From: Motiliproteus sp965230185
GTDB lineage: Bacteria; Pseudomonadota; Gammaproteobacteria; Pseudomonadales; Balneatricaceae
Direction: 5' to 3'
Assembly (NCBI GenBank): GCA_965230185.1
Contig: OZ245995.1
Coordinates: 4,216,001 to 4,280,000, forward strand
DNA: 64,000 bases
Positions 8,222 to 16,980 of this stretch are shown here, in pieces. Below the pieces are notes generated by a model. That model was not told the DNA's origin. It ran no database searches and worked only from the letters and a program-made list of their open reading frames with translations. The position numbers and the translations under genes were made by a program. Positions within the stretch are counted from its first letter, which is position 1; each line of letters begins with the position of its first letter.

Positions 8222-8821
8222 TCAGGCAAACTGACGGACATCCAGGGTTTCACCATGATGGCCGCCGCTCACTGCCGCCCGGTAGGCTCGCGCGGTATCT
8301 GCTGCTGAAAGACCGGCACTGCTGTCCATCCCCATCATCGCCATAGTCTCTTTTACGAAGATCGGCGCCACTACATTCAGACGGATACGCCGCTCTTCAA
8401 GCGCAGCTGCCCGCACAAAACTCTCCAGCGCACCATTGGCCATACTGATCACAGCGCTGCCCGGTATCGGCTCACGGGACAACACTCCTGAAGTCAGCGT
8501 GATCGATCCGCCGTCGGCTATATATTCGCGACCAATCCGAATCAGATTGACCTGCCCCATCAGCTTGTTGCCCAGCGCCAGCTGGTAAGCCTGATCGTCC
8601 AGCTGATCCAGAGGCGCGAAACCGGCCTGCCCCGCTGCTGATATCACTGCATCGACCCGCCCCAGCTTTCTGAACAGAGCACGGATCGACTCCTGATCAT
8701 CCAGATCCACCTGCAGGTCGCCGCCCTTATGGGCTACCTGAATCACCTCGTGATCCCGGCTCAGCTCACTGACGACTGCCTGACCGATAGTGCCCGTTGC
8801 TCCAATAACTGCAATTTTCAT
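8222..8821 (-). CDS. short-chain dehydrogenase/reductase family protein
   Basis: 199-residue SDR-like protein. The N-terminus has the Rossmann motif GATGTIGQA. A central ISAAGQAGF segment corresponds to the NNAG region, followed by SITLTSGVLS. The usual catalytic YxxxK is absent: the corresponding position reads SAVISMANGALESF, as in atypical short SDRs. Function and substrate are unknown. It is divergent from the LysR gene at 8954 with a 132-nt spacer, the common arrangement for a LysR regulator and its target. It has no evident link to denitrification although it sits inside the nir island. Confidence 0.75.
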   Translation of the reverse strand: MKIAVIGATGTIGQAVVSELSRDHEVIQVAHKGGDLQVDLDDQESIRALFRKLGRVDAVISAAGQAGFAPLDQLDDQAYQLALGNKLMGQVNLIRIGREYIADGGSITLTSGVLSREPIPGSAVISMANGALESFVRAAALEERRIRLNVVAPIFVKETMAMMGMDSSAGLSAADTARAYRAAVSGGHHGETLDVRQFA

Positions 8822-8953
8822 CGTTATTACCTCTGTAACTGGCCGTTGTCTGCCGTTGATTTCAATACCCTTTCATCTTATTTTGGTGACATCAGAAGAA
8901 AAACAGCACACGATGCAAAACATATTTCTCCTTATGAGAACAATCAGGGCGCC

Positions 8954-9859
8954 ATGGATATTGTCAGAGCAATCCGGGTATTCCGGACAGTCGTAGAGCA
9001 GCAGAGCTTCAGCGCCGCTGCCCGGGAACTGGGTCAGGTCAATTCAGCGGTCAGCCGGCAGGTCAGCGAGCTTGAGCAACACCTGGGTTGCAAGCTACTG
9101 AACCGAACCACTCGCTCCATGAGCCTGACGGAGGAGGGGCATCACTATCTTGATCATTTCGAGGGCATACTTAACCAGGTCGATGAACTCCACCACCAGG
9201 TGGAGCACCGCCGCCAGCAGATCGGAGGCCTGCTGCGTATTACCGCCCCGCTGCATATCGGCCACTCCGGACTGCAACATCTGATCAGCGGCTTTCTGCA
9301 TCGCTATCCGGAGGTCAGATTCAGCTGGTTAATCGTCAATCGCTATGTCGATCTGATCGAAGAGGGATGCGACCTGGCAATACGGGCAGGCGAGATTCCC
9401 GATTCCACCCTGGTCGCCCGTGAACTGGACCGGATGGCCGTACATTTCGTCGCCAGCCCTGAGTATCTGGCAAGCGCGGGCACGCCTGCAGCGCCCGATC
9501 AGCTGAATAGCCACCGCTGCATCGTCGACGGCTCTATCCGCTCCCCCAGTCGCTGGATCTACCGCAGCAGATCCCGCGGCATACGCCATATCAGCGTCCC
9601 GGCCACAATCAGTGTCAATAACGGTGAACTGGCCGCCCAGTTCGCCGCGGAAGGTCTGGGTATCGCGTACCTGCCCGATTTTCTGATCTCAGATCAACTG
9701 CGAGATGGTCGCCTGACACGCATTCTCACATCCTTTGAAATTGACCCTGTACCGGTGTCACTGGTGTGGCCGGCCAATCGGATGATGCGCCCGGCACTGC
9801 GGGCACTGATTGATTACCTGCTGGAACATTATCCAGAAAGCCGGCAGCCCGGACCCTGA
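8954..9859 (+). CDS. LysR-family transcriptional regulator
   Basis: 301-residue LysR-type regulator: N-terminal helix-turn-helix (residues 5-60, FSAAARELGQVNSAVSRQVSELE) and a periplasmic-binding-like effector domain. It belongs to the group with the RNRTTRSMSLTEEG stretch typical of LysR proteins controlling neighbouring oxidoreductases. The start at 8954 (MDIVRAIRVF) fits the usual LysR N-terminus; the longer in-frame extension overlaps the SDR gene and is rejected. Probably regulates the divergent SDR gene. It ends 64 nt before the convergent cupredoxin gene. Confidence 0.85.
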   Translation: MDIVRAIRVFRTVVEQQSFSAAARELGQVNSAVSRQVSELEQHLGCKLLNRTTRSMSLTEEGHHYLDHFEGILNQVDELHHQVEHRRQQIGGLLRITAPLHIGHSGLQHLISGFLHRYPEVRFSWLIVNRYVDLIEEGCDLAIRAGEIPDSTLVARELDRMAVHFVASPEYLASAGTPAAPDQLNSHRCIVDGSIRSPSRWIYRSRSRGIRHISVPATISVNNGELAAQFAAEGLGIAYLPDFLISDQLRDGRLTRILTSFEIDPVPVSLVWPANRMMRPALRALIDYLLEHYPESRQPGP

Positions 9860-9923
9860 GCACGACAGCGCCGGGCACCAACCTGCAATCGCTCAGCTTC
9901 CGAAACACCTTCGAGTTCGGCGA

Positions 9924-10274
9924 TTACTCGATCACTTCGATCACACCGCTCATCTTTTCATGGGGACCACAGCGATAGGGAAAACGGCCGGGCCGGGTAA
10001 AGGTCCGGGTATAGCTCTCTCCCGGAAAGATATAATCGATCGGCTCCTCCTCGCCCAGTTGCTCAAACCAGATACTGTGGTACTGGCGGTATTCGATATT
10101 CTTCCAGACCACCGTATCACCCACCCGGACTGTCAGTTCCGGCGTTCGGAACTTCATGCGCTTGATCTCGATTTCATGCACTTCGGCCACGGCTGCATGA
10201 GTGATTGTCAGAGACAACAAAAAAAGGGTGGCTGAAAGCCACCCTTCTGTTGTCCGGTTCCGCAGGCTGAACAT
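9924..10274 (-). CDS. periplasmic cupredoxin
   Basis: 116-residue plastocyanin-like cupredoxin. A signal peptide (TLFLLSLTITHAAVA) precedes a beta-barrel with candidate type-1 copper ligands: His in YHSIWF, and Cys, His and Met in YRCGPHEKM near the C-terminus. The start has a strong site (GGGAGGTTGA) five bases upstream. It is 30 nt downstream of the NirT-like gene and third in the nirS unit, so it most likely carries electrons to NirS or takes them from the multihaem cytochrome. That role is inferred from context; small copper proteins such as pseudoazurin are known NirS donors. Confidence 0.8.
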   Translation of the reverse strand: MFSLRNRTTEGWLSATLFLLSLTITHAAVAEVHEIEIKRMKFRTPELTVRVGDTVVWKNIEYRQYHSIWFEQLGEEEPIDYIFPGESYTRTFTRPGRFPYRCGPHEKMSGVIEVIE

Positions 10275-10304
10275 TCAACCTCCCCGGCACTAGCCTTTCA
10301 GCAG

Positions 10305-12044
10305 TTACTTCGCAGTGGCGTTGACCTCTGCTTCAACGTTATCAAAGCCCAGTTTATACCCCAGCGAGACATGATGGTAGCGGCCGTTGGTGTAATCATC
10401 GTGAATCGCGAAACCGAAGTTGTAGGTCTGATCGGTAGTCATCGCCACGTCACCTTCCTTACCGGTGTTCAGCTTACGAACCACTTCAACCACCCACTGA
10501 TCACCCTCTTTCTGAGCGTTAAACTCGGTAGGGTTGCTTTCAGCCATCACCCGGTCAGCCAGGATGTGGCCATCTTCCGCTGTACCTTCACCACTCTTAT
10601 AGCGAACGATATCCATGTAGTGACCCGCTTTGAATTCACCGGCGACCTCATCATCGGACTTACGCTTGTCCCAGCCACCCAGCGGCTTCTTCTTGCGTCC
10701 CTTGAGTTCGATCTTGCTCCGGCTCTCTTCGATATATTTGGTGGCATCCTGACCTTCCGGCGCGAACGGCATACCGTTCAGGTCGGCGTGACAGGTACCC
10801 CAGCAACCGGACTGACTGGCATGCTTGACCTCATCGGTGGCCAGCATGAAGGCCAGCTTCATCTGGTTTTTAGCATCCATCTTACCGCCATCGACGAACG
10901 GAACAGGGGTGTGCTCGCCGTCAGCCCACTGGAAGCGCAGGTACAGGTTGTCAGCGTCGTAGCTGGCCTGGACAGTCACAGGGATGCTGCCACGCTTGTT
11001 GGGGATGATAGTCGGTTCGATCTTCTTCTTCTCGCCGGTCACGATCTTCTGACCCATGTCGGCAGTTTCTTCATCGTGACAGTCGACACAACGGTCACCG
11101 GCCTTGTACGGACGGGCACCACCGTGATCTCTGCCGCGACGAATCCACTCCATAGAGGCCTGGCCGGGATAGAAGACAGTGATTTCGCGGGTCGGTACCA
11201 ACCCCCAGTCGACACCGGAACCAGCGGCTGGGGCAGCCACGGCTACCGGTGCAGCACCGCTCTCAGCCTGCTGCTTCGCCAGCTCGGCCGCTTTGGCGGC
11301 AGCTTCCGCTTTCGCTTTCTCGCGGGCCAGCTTAGCAGCTTCGGCCGCAGCCTTCGCCTGCTCAGCCTTCAGGCGCTTCTCTTCCTCTTCTTTGGCGATA
11401 AATTCTTCCCATTGCGGCGGCAGATTGATGGCAATGGAGGGATCCGGCTGGCTCAGCTCTTCTGCCTGCTCGTCGGTGAGCTGATCGTGGACAGGCTTGT
11501 GGGCGATCCCTTTGTGACAGTCGATACAGGTGTTACCGGCGGTCATGGCATTCATGTGTTGCTTGCGAGCGCGGGGCTTCTGAGAGTCCGGCTGCATAGT
11601 TTCGAAGTCGTGACAGTTACGACATTCGCGGGAATCGGTGGCTTTCATCGTCTTCCAGACGTTGTTGGCCAGCTCCAGACGCTTGCCGTCAAATTTTTCG
11701 GGAGTGTCGATAGAGCCTAGAATCTTGTGCAGTATCTCGTTTGAGGCCTGGATCTTACGCACAACCTTGTGGCCCCAGCTTCTGGGGACGTGGCAATCAG
11801 AACAGGTAGCCTGAACGCCGGCACGGTTGTTGTAGTGAACACTCTTGGTGTATTCCTGGTAGACGTTTTCTTCCATCTCATGACAGCTGATACAGAAGTC
11901 CATGGTATTGGTGACTTCCATCGCCGTGTTGAAACCGCCCCAAAAAATCACACCCGCCAGCATAAAAGTAAGCCCGACTCCTACGGATGTGCCCAGTATG
12001 AGCTTACGAGACATTAAGTTTTTGAGTGCTTGTGGGATAGCCAT
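10305..12044 (-). CDS. NirT/NapC-type tetrahaem cytochrome fused to ethylbenzene-dehydrogenase-like haem domain
   Basis: 579-residue membrane-anchored multihaem cytochrome. One N-terminal transmembrane helix (residues 15-37) is followed by four CxxCH motifs (residues 51, 81, 141, 173) as in NirT/NapC quinol dehydrogenases. Then come a Lys/Ala/Glu-rich linker (about 212-275), a fifth CVDCH at 319-323, an unusual CX3CH (CWGTCH, 414-419), and a beta-rich C-terminal domain resembling the haem-binding domain of ethylbenzene dehydrogenase. I place the start at 12044 (MAIPQALKNL), seven bases after GGAGAGG, rather than at 12071. Likely role: passing electrons from membrane quinols to NirS and/or the cupredoxin. 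Ordinary NirT proteins stop near residue 200, so this is a fusion. Confidence 0.85.
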   Translation of the reverse strand: MAIPQALKNLMSRKLILGTSVGVGLTFMLAGVIFWGGFNTAMEVTNTMDFCISCHEMEENVYQEYTKSVHYNNRAGVQATCSDCHVPRSWGHKVVRKIQASNEILHKILGSIDTPEKFDGKRLELANNVWKTMKATDSRECRNCHDFETMQPDSQKPRARKQHMNAMTAGNTCIDCHKGIAHKPVHDQLTDEQAEELSQPDPSIAINLPPQWEEFIAKEEEEKRLKAEQAKAAAEAAKLAREKAKAEAAAKAAELAKQQAESGAAPVAVAAPAAGSGVDWGLVPTREITVFYPGQASMEWIRRGRDHGGARPYKAGDRCVDCHDEETADMGQKIVTGEKKKIEPTIIPNKRGSIPVTVQASYDADNLYLRFQWADGEHTPVPFVDGGKMDAKNQMKLAFMLATDEVKHASQSGCWGTCHADLNGMPFAPEGQDATKYIEESRSKIELKGRKKKPLGGWDKRKSDDEVAGEFKAGHYMDIVRYKSGEGTAEDGHILADRVMAESNPTEFNAQKEGDQWVVEVVRKLNTGKEGDVAMTTDQTYNFGFAIHDDYTNGRYHHVSLGYKLGFDNVEAEVNATAK

Positions 12045-12096
12045 CAGCGACCTCTCCTGGCCAAAAAACATAACGGAAAAGCATGAGATGCTCTGG

Positions 12097-12127
12097 AAAA
12101 AGCGGAGGGGTGATAATCACCCCTCCG
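12097..12127 (-). terminator. intrinsic terminator/attenuator between nirS and the NirT-like gene
   Basis: CGGAGGGGTGAT and ATCACCCCTCCG (12103-12127) form a near-perfect hairpin, followed on the minus strand by five T residues (A-run at 12097-12101). It lies 24 nt after the nirS stop and would make nirS mRNA more abundant than the downstream genes. Termination is probably partial, because no promoter is evident before the next gene. Confidence 0.8.
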
Positions 12128-12150
12128 TATTACAACGCAGAGTCGATCAA

Positions 12151-13779
12151 TCAGGTTACGTGATTGATACGGTTGTGTACGTTGAACTTACCAGTCGGTG
12201 TAGTCAGGCCCTTGATGCGGAACTTCTCTTTGAGAGTCTTAGCATCGTAAACCACGATTTCACCAGTCGGGTTGGCGTTGTCCTTACGGTTCCAGACAGA
12301 AACCCAGGCTTCGGTGCCGTCAGCGTTGAACTCGATGTGTACTGCAGCCTTACCTTCTTCCTCGGTTACGCGGATAGTCTTAACGATCTCGCGAGTATCC
12401 TTGTCGAAGACCTGTACGGACTGCTGTACTTCAGGCTCAGGGTGCTTGGTCTGGTCAGCCCAGACGTACTGTGACTCCGGATGGGTACGGATGAATACAC
12501 CAGCACCGTCGGTTTCAACTTCGTAGCACAGCTTCCAGGCTTGATCCGGCTTGTTGATCGGATCGCTGCCCCAGACGGAAACAGTACCTACACCCAGGTG
12601 GGTAGTACCGGAAACCTGACCACACTCTTTGTCGATCCAGTTGGCGCCCGGACCCGGGTGCGGCAGATCAACAACGTCGATCATTGCTTCCAGCTTACGA
12701 GTCTTGGTGTCTACGACAACCATCTTGTTGGAGGCGTTAGCAGCGATCTGGAAGTAACGGCCAGACGGATCGAAGAAGCCGTCGTGCAGGAACTTAGCAG
12801 AGTTGATCTGCTCGATGCGCAGGTTGTCCAGGTCGGTGTAGTCAACCTGCCACATCTGACCCAGCTCCTTAACAGCAACCAGGAAGGTTGACTCGTTCGG
12901 AGTGGTGTAGATAGCAGCTACACGGGCCTCGTTGACGTACTCACCATCAACGTTGATACCACGAGTGGATACCACTTTCAGCGGCTCCAGGGTATCTGCA
13001 TCCATGATAGTGAAGTGAGGCGGCCAGTAGCCACCTGCAATGACGTACTTGCCGTCGCCAGATACGGCGATGTCACGTGCGTCGTAAGCCATCTTGGTTT
13101 CAGCAACCAGCATCTTGTCAGGGGTCTGCCACAGGTCGATCTTGTTAACTTTACCGTCACGACCGATGGTGTACCAGAAACGACCTACTGCATCTTTCGC
13201 ATGGTCTTTCTTGTGGTGCTCGGAACCCTTGATTACGTGTACTGCGTAACCAGTGTCCAGGTGAGCGATAACTTCTTTGGTGTCGCCATCGATGATGGCA
13301 GCCTTACCGGCGTCACGCTCGATAACAACGAAGAAGTTCTCCCAGTTGCGGCCGTGCATCGGCTTGGTCGGGTAATCTTTCAGATCGACGAACTGCTTGG
13401 TGTGCTCCTTCATCATGTCCAGAGACATCTCGGGCGGAACCGGCGGTTCAATCTGGATGTACTTGGCCAGCAGGTCGATATCAGACTTTGCAAAGATATC
13501 ATCGAAGTTGTTCATGCCACCTTCAGTACCGAGCTCGATGATACGGCTCAGACGTTCGGTACCCTTCTTCAGGGTGTCTTTCGGCAGCAGGCTCTTACCA
13601 GTAGCGCCTGTCCGCAGTACACCGTGACAGCCAGCGCAACGCTGGAAGTACATGGTTTTGGCTTTTTCAAACTCTTCAGGCGTCAGAGTAGGTGCGGCGT
13701 TTGCCGCCAGCGCGCTGGCGCCGGTACCCATACCCATAGCCATGACCAGTGCGGACAATCCTAATTTAGCTCGTTTCAT
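12151..13779 (-). CDS. nirS: NirS, cytochrome cd1 nitrite reductase
   Basis: Periplasmic homodimeric nitrite reductase reducing nitrite to nitric oxide. 542 residues, the normal length. Signal peptide ending near ALAANA, cytochrome c domain with CAGCH at residues 48-52, then the eight-bladed d1 propeller. By comparison with Pseudomonas NirS, His181 (GYAVH) should be the d1 iron ligand and His332 (LHDGFF) and His374 (LPHPGPG) the active-site pair; all three are present. A near-consensus AAGGAGGT site precedes the ATG. The gene shows strong, T-rich codon choice unlike its neighbours, consistent with high expression. Two FNR/DNR boxes lie upstream and a terminator immediately downstream. Confidence 0.97.
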   Translation of the reverse strand: MKRAKLGLSALVMAMGMGTGASALAANAAPTLTPEEFEKAKTMYFQRCAGCHGVLRTGATGKSLLPKDTLKKGTERLSRIIELGTEGGMNNFDDIFAKSDIDLLAKYIQIEPPVPPEMSLDMMKEHTKQFVDLKDYPTKPMHGRNWENFFVVIERDAGKAAIIDGDTKEVIAHLDTGYAVHVIKGSEHHKKDHAKDAVGRFWYTIGRDGKVNKIDLWQTPDKMLVAETKMAYDARDIAVSGDGKYVIAGGYWPPHFTIMDADTLEPLKVVSTRGINVDGEYVNEARVAAIYTTPNESTFLVAVKELGQMWQVDYTDLDNLRIEQINSAKFLHDGFFDPSGRYFQIAANASNKMVVVDTKTRKLEAMIDVVDLPHPGPGANWIDKECGQVSGTTHLGVGTVSVWGSDPINKPDQAWKLCYEVETDGAGVFIRTHPESQYVWADQTKHPEPEVQQSVQVFDKDTREIVKTIRVTEEEGKAAVHIEFNADGTEAWVSVWNRKDNANPTGEIVVYDAKTLKEKFRIKGLTTPTGKFNVHNRINHVT

Positions 13780-13925
13780 TGATGGTGACCTCCTTTTGGA
13801 ATCCTAATCACCTGATATTGCAAATTTTTAGAAAGGCGAGAACTTGTGGCCCGGTCATGATGTCTATCCTCTCTGTAAGTGTTCACGAATCATGAACAGA
13901 AGGCTTATCCGACGAGCCGGAATTT

Positions 13926-13966
13926 ATATTAAACCTCTGCGCTTTTTACGAATTGATCCCGATCAA
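13926..13966 (-). promoter_or_regulatory. nirS promoter with perfect FNR/DNR box
   Basis: TTGATCCCGATCAA at 13953-13966 matches TTGAT-N4-ATCAA perfectly. A minus-strand -10-like TAATAT (13931-13926) places the box centre about 41 bp upstream of an inferred start near 13919. This leaves a leader of about 140 nt before the nirS ATG. DNR, FNR or NnrR are the candidate regulators; the box alone cannot distinguish them. Confidence 0.75.
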
Positions 13967-13993
13967 TTTGGTTCCTCCACCCTATTTTTCGAA

Positions 13994-14007
13994 TTGACTC
14001 CGATCAA
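13994..14007 (-). promoter_or_regulatory. second, distal FNR/DNR box of nirS
   Basis: TTGACTCCGATCAA differs from the consensus at one base and lies exactly 41 bp upstream of the proximal box. The two boxes share flanks (CGAATTGA before, TTTGGT after), so the site looks duplicated, at about -82. Confidence 0.65.
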
Positions 14008-14626
14008 TTTGGTCAGTCTTTGCAATTTTCCTGATAAATCAAAGGACATTTAACACTTACTTATTAAATGGTTATTGTGAAATTTATACGAAACGGTAAA
14101 TCAGCTGCGGAGCAGGCGTTAAGAGCGTAACAGCACCACTTCCCTAACTCATGGTAACCAACTGATATAAAACAGCTATCACTAACAGACCCGGGTCACT
14201 GCAAGCCCATGTCCGGAGCCCCCCCCATTCCCGGTCACGTACTTCAGTTATCGGGGATTTATTCAGACCGGGTAAACATCAGATTAATTAAAACCCTGCC
14301 GTTTTAATTTCAATTATTGACAATAATCACGACACCATCGAAAAAACCATCCGCTAATTCCACCTTACCCGCAATAACTGACAATACGCACTTTATACTC
14401 TGCTCATTGGGACTCCCCATTCCGGAGCGGAATCAATGCCCGGATGAGAGGACCACCCTCAGGGGTCCGGGGAGGACGGCATTACTCTGTCCCGGATATA
14501 TGCGAAACTCTGTCACCAGCGGCCGTGATGACGATAGAGATTCCCGAACATTTCCGACGCACAGTCAGGCCACAACGGTACGAGTCCACTACATTCGGCA
14601 ACAACAGGCAGGCAACTACGGAAGTT
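14008..14626. other. intergenic region upstream of nirS and the small membrane protein
   Basis: No convincing gene. It holds an AT-rich stretch and a 15-bp palindrome (ATTATTG-A-CAATAAT, 14313-14327) that could be an operator. Around 14450-14510 there is a GC-rich patch with short inverted repeats (GGACC/GGTCC). Longer in-frame extensions of the downstream small membrane protein lack ribosome sites. Confidence 0.4.
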
Positions 14627-14905
14627 ATGAGATTTTCAGGAAAGTGGGTCGGAGCTTTTGGCAAAATATCGCTGGCGGTTGCTTTTGCCGCCCTGGTCAC
14701 CGGGTTTTCCGGCAAGCTCCCGGAGCACATTGAACCGGACAGCTGGTTGTTCAGCAGCCTGCTGATGGCCGTGGTTTCGGCGGTGATGATCATCGCCGCC
14801 CGTCTGCAGGCCGCCGGCAACCCACTGGCGGATAAGATGATCCCCTCCAGTCTGGTTGCCTACCTGCTGTTTATACTGATGGTCGCTCGCTGGCTGACGG
14901 AATAG
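14627..14905 (+). CDS. small hydrophobic membrane protein, unknown
   Basis: 92-residue protein with about three hydrophobic segments (KISLAVAFAALVTGF, WLFSSLLMAVVSAVMIIAA, SLVAYLLFILMVARWL) and a short charged N-terminus. I do not recognise a family. The start at 14627 (MRFSGKWVGA) is preceded by a weak GGAAG. The frame continues upstream to 14444, but that part has no membrane character and looks like chance open frame. It is convergent with apeB (20-nt gap) and separated from nirS by the promoter region; no functional link is evident. Confidence 0.5.
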   Translation: MRFSGKWVGAFGKISLAVAFAALVTGFSGKLPEHIEPDSWLFSSLLMAVVSAVMIIAARLQAAGNPLADKMIPSSLVAYLLFILMVARWLTE

Positions 14906-14925
14906 CCGGCCAGGAGCAGGCCGAC

Positions 14926-16206
14926 TCAGCGGCTCTGAAAACGCCTCAGCACCCGGTACAGGCCGAAGGCGTCCTCACTGCCGGCCAGCTCCCGAATCGA
15001 ATGCATCGCAAAAGTGGGCACTCCGATATCCAGGGTCGGTACGCCGATCTTTGCCGCCGTCAGCGGCCCGATGGTGCTGCCGCAACCCAGATCGGAACGC
15101 ACGGTAAAGGCCTGCACAGGTACTTCTTCCTGCTCAGCCAGATGGCGAAACAGGGCACTGGTCTCGCTGCTGGTAGCATAACGCTGATTGGCATTGACCT
15201 TGATGACCGGTCCTTCATTGAGCAGCGGTCCGTGATTGCTGTCATGCTTGTCAGCATAATTGGGGTGGACCCCATGGGCGTTATCAGCGGAGATCAGCAG
15301 CGAACCAGCCAGCATTCTGCTGCGGACTTCGGTATCCGGCGCAATTCGTTCCAGCACTGACTGCAGGAAGGGGCCGTCGGCACCGGCCGCAGACACACTG
15401 CCCACTTCTTCGTGATCATTACAGATCAGCATGGCCCCACGCTTCTGATCGGCATCCAACAGACTCTGCAGGCCAACGAAACAGCTGAGCAGATTATCCA
15501 GTCGTGCCGATGCGACAAACTCCGAGTTCATACCGATCAGTGCCGGTGGCTGGGTATCGTAAAAGAACAGCTCGTAATCCAGAACCTTATCGGCACTGAC
15601 ACCCTCTGCAGTCAGCTGTTCCTTCAGCATCTGTCGGAAATCCGGCATATCCTCACCGCATCGGTGCAGAATCGCCGGCAGGTGGTTCTGGGCATTGACG
15701 CTGCGATTGCTGTTGGCTTCACGATCCAGATGAATTGCCAGGCTGGGAATCACCGCCACCGGATTCCGGTAATCAATCAGCTGCTGCTGCAGCTGGCCCT
15801 GCAGATCCACATAACTGACCCGACCGGCCAGCGACAGATCGCGATCGAACCAGGGATTCAGCAACGCACCGCCATATACTTCAACACCCAGCTGGAAATA
15901 ACCTTTGCTGTTTTTTTCCGGATTCGGCTTCACCTTCAGACAGGGGCTGTCGGTATGAGCTCCGACCATTCGCATCCCCTGCTCCGCCAGCTCATCCGCC
16001 GCCGGTAGAATAAAAGCAATCAGTGAAGAACCGTTGCGGGTAACCAGATAGCGGCCACCGGCCCTGAGCTGCCAGCTTTCACGTTCATTCAGAATTTCGA
16101 AACCAGCGCCACAGAGGGCATCCTGCATCGAAGCCACCGCATGAAAAGGGGTTGGCGAACGGCTCAGAAAAGTCAGCAGCTGCTGATTAAAACTCTCTAC
16201 AGACAT
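14926..16206 (-). CDS. apeB: M18 family aminopeptidase
   Basis: 426-residue zinc aminopeptidase of family M18 (ApeB/aspartyl aminopeptidase type), cytosolic and normally a large tetrahedral oligomer. The metal and catalytic residues are visible: His84 in GAHTDSP, the NDHEEVGS glutamate pair, SADNAHGVHP and the late FAMHSIRE histidine. The length is normal. It is 41 nt downstream of the FKBP lipoprotein gene on the same strand. General peptide turnover is the likely role. Confidence 0.92.
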   Translation of the reverse strand: MSVESFNQQLLTFLSRSPTPFHAVASMQDALCGAGFEILNERESWQLRAGGRYLVTRNGSSLIAFILPAADELAEQGMRMVGAHTDSPCLKVKPNPEKNSKGYFQLGVEVYGGALLNPWFDRDLSLAGRVSYVDLQGQLQQQLIDYRNPVAVIPSLAIHLDREANSNRSVNAQNHLPAILHRCGEDMPDFRQMLKEQLTAEGVSADKVLDYELFFYDTQPPALIGMNSEFVASARLDNLLSCFVGLQSLLDADQKRGAMLICNDHEEVGSVSAAGADGPFLQSVLERIAPDTEVRSRMLAGSLLISADNAHGVHPNYADKHDSNHGPLLNEGPVIKVNANQRYATSSETSALFRHLAEQEEVPVQAFTVRSDLGCGSTIGPLTAAKIGVPTLDIGVPTFAMHSIRELAGSEDAFGLYRVLRRFQSR

Positions 16207-16247
16207 CAGATACGTCCTTACTACATTATTACTCTTAAGAGGCAGTT

Positions 16248-16760
16248 TCAGCGCTCAATAGCAAGCAGTTCCAGCTCGAACACCAAGGTCGAGCTCGGTG
16301 GGATCGCCGACGAGGGACTCTTCTTACCGTAAGCCAGCCCTGAAGGAATATAGAGCTCCCAGCGCCCCCCCTCTTTCATCAGCTGCAGCGCCTCGGTCCA
16401 GCCCGGAATCAATCGGCTCACCGGGAAAACAGCTGCTTCCCCCCGATCAAAAGAGCTGTCGAACTGGGTACCATCCAGCAGCGTTCCGCGATAGTGGACG
16501 CGGACCCGGTCGTCCGCCGAAGGCCGGGCGCCTGTGCCCGGCTGCAGAATCCGATACTGCAGACCGCTGTCGGTGGTAATGACTCCCGGCCGGGCGCCGT
16601 TTTCCTTCAGGAACACCTGACCGGCCCGGGCATTGGCTTCGGATTCCTGACGCAACTTCTCCATGCGCTCTTCAATGTCAAAACCACAACTGGCCAGCAA
16701 CAGCACAGCGCCGACCGCAGCCAGCAGTCGGGCGCCCGATATCAACGTACAACTCTTCAA
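16248..16760 (-). CDS. FKBP-type peptidyl-prolyl isomerase lipoprotein
   Basis: Single-domain FKBP prolyl isomerase (domain about residues 75-168, with VRVHYRGTLLDGTQFDSSFDRG and the closing LVFELELL strand). I prefer a TTG start at 16760 (KSCTLISGARLL...). It follows GGAGAAAG at normal spacing and gives a short signal with lipobox LLASC, Cys near residue 25. The upstream ATG at 16838 adds 26 residues without signal character. It should be an envelope lipoprotein folding exported proteins, similar to Mip/FkpA but shorter (170 residues). Divergent from prc, itself a periplasmic quality-control gene. Confidence 0.85.
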   Translation of the reverse strand: MKSCTLISGARLLAAVGAVLLLASCGFDIEERMEKLRQESEANARAGQVFLKENGARPGVITTDSGLQYRILQPGTGARPSADDRVRVHYRGTLLDGTQFDSSFDRGEAAVFPVSRLIPGWTEALQLMKEGGRWELYIPSGLAYGKKSPSSAIPPSSTLVFELELLAIER

Positions 16761-16980
16761 AGGATCTTTCTCCGGACAGAGCCCTCTGTCGGGGTAATCA
16801 GCCGGCCCTCCGGCATCAGCAGCCAGCCTGCAGCTCACCCCAATGAGAAGGGATACAAATCATAGCCCGACGGCTATACTAAAACCTGTCGTCCACCTTA
16901 TCAGATGGAACTGAAATCTTCATATCCTTGTCTCACTGACGACGGCATTTTACAAATAGTCATTCAAAGTCCCGATACCT

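Noticed and set aside
10371..11720. Long plus-strand open frame opposite the multihaem cytochrome gene
   Set aside because: Antisense shadow; the minus strand carries haem motifs, a membrane anchor and a ribosome site.
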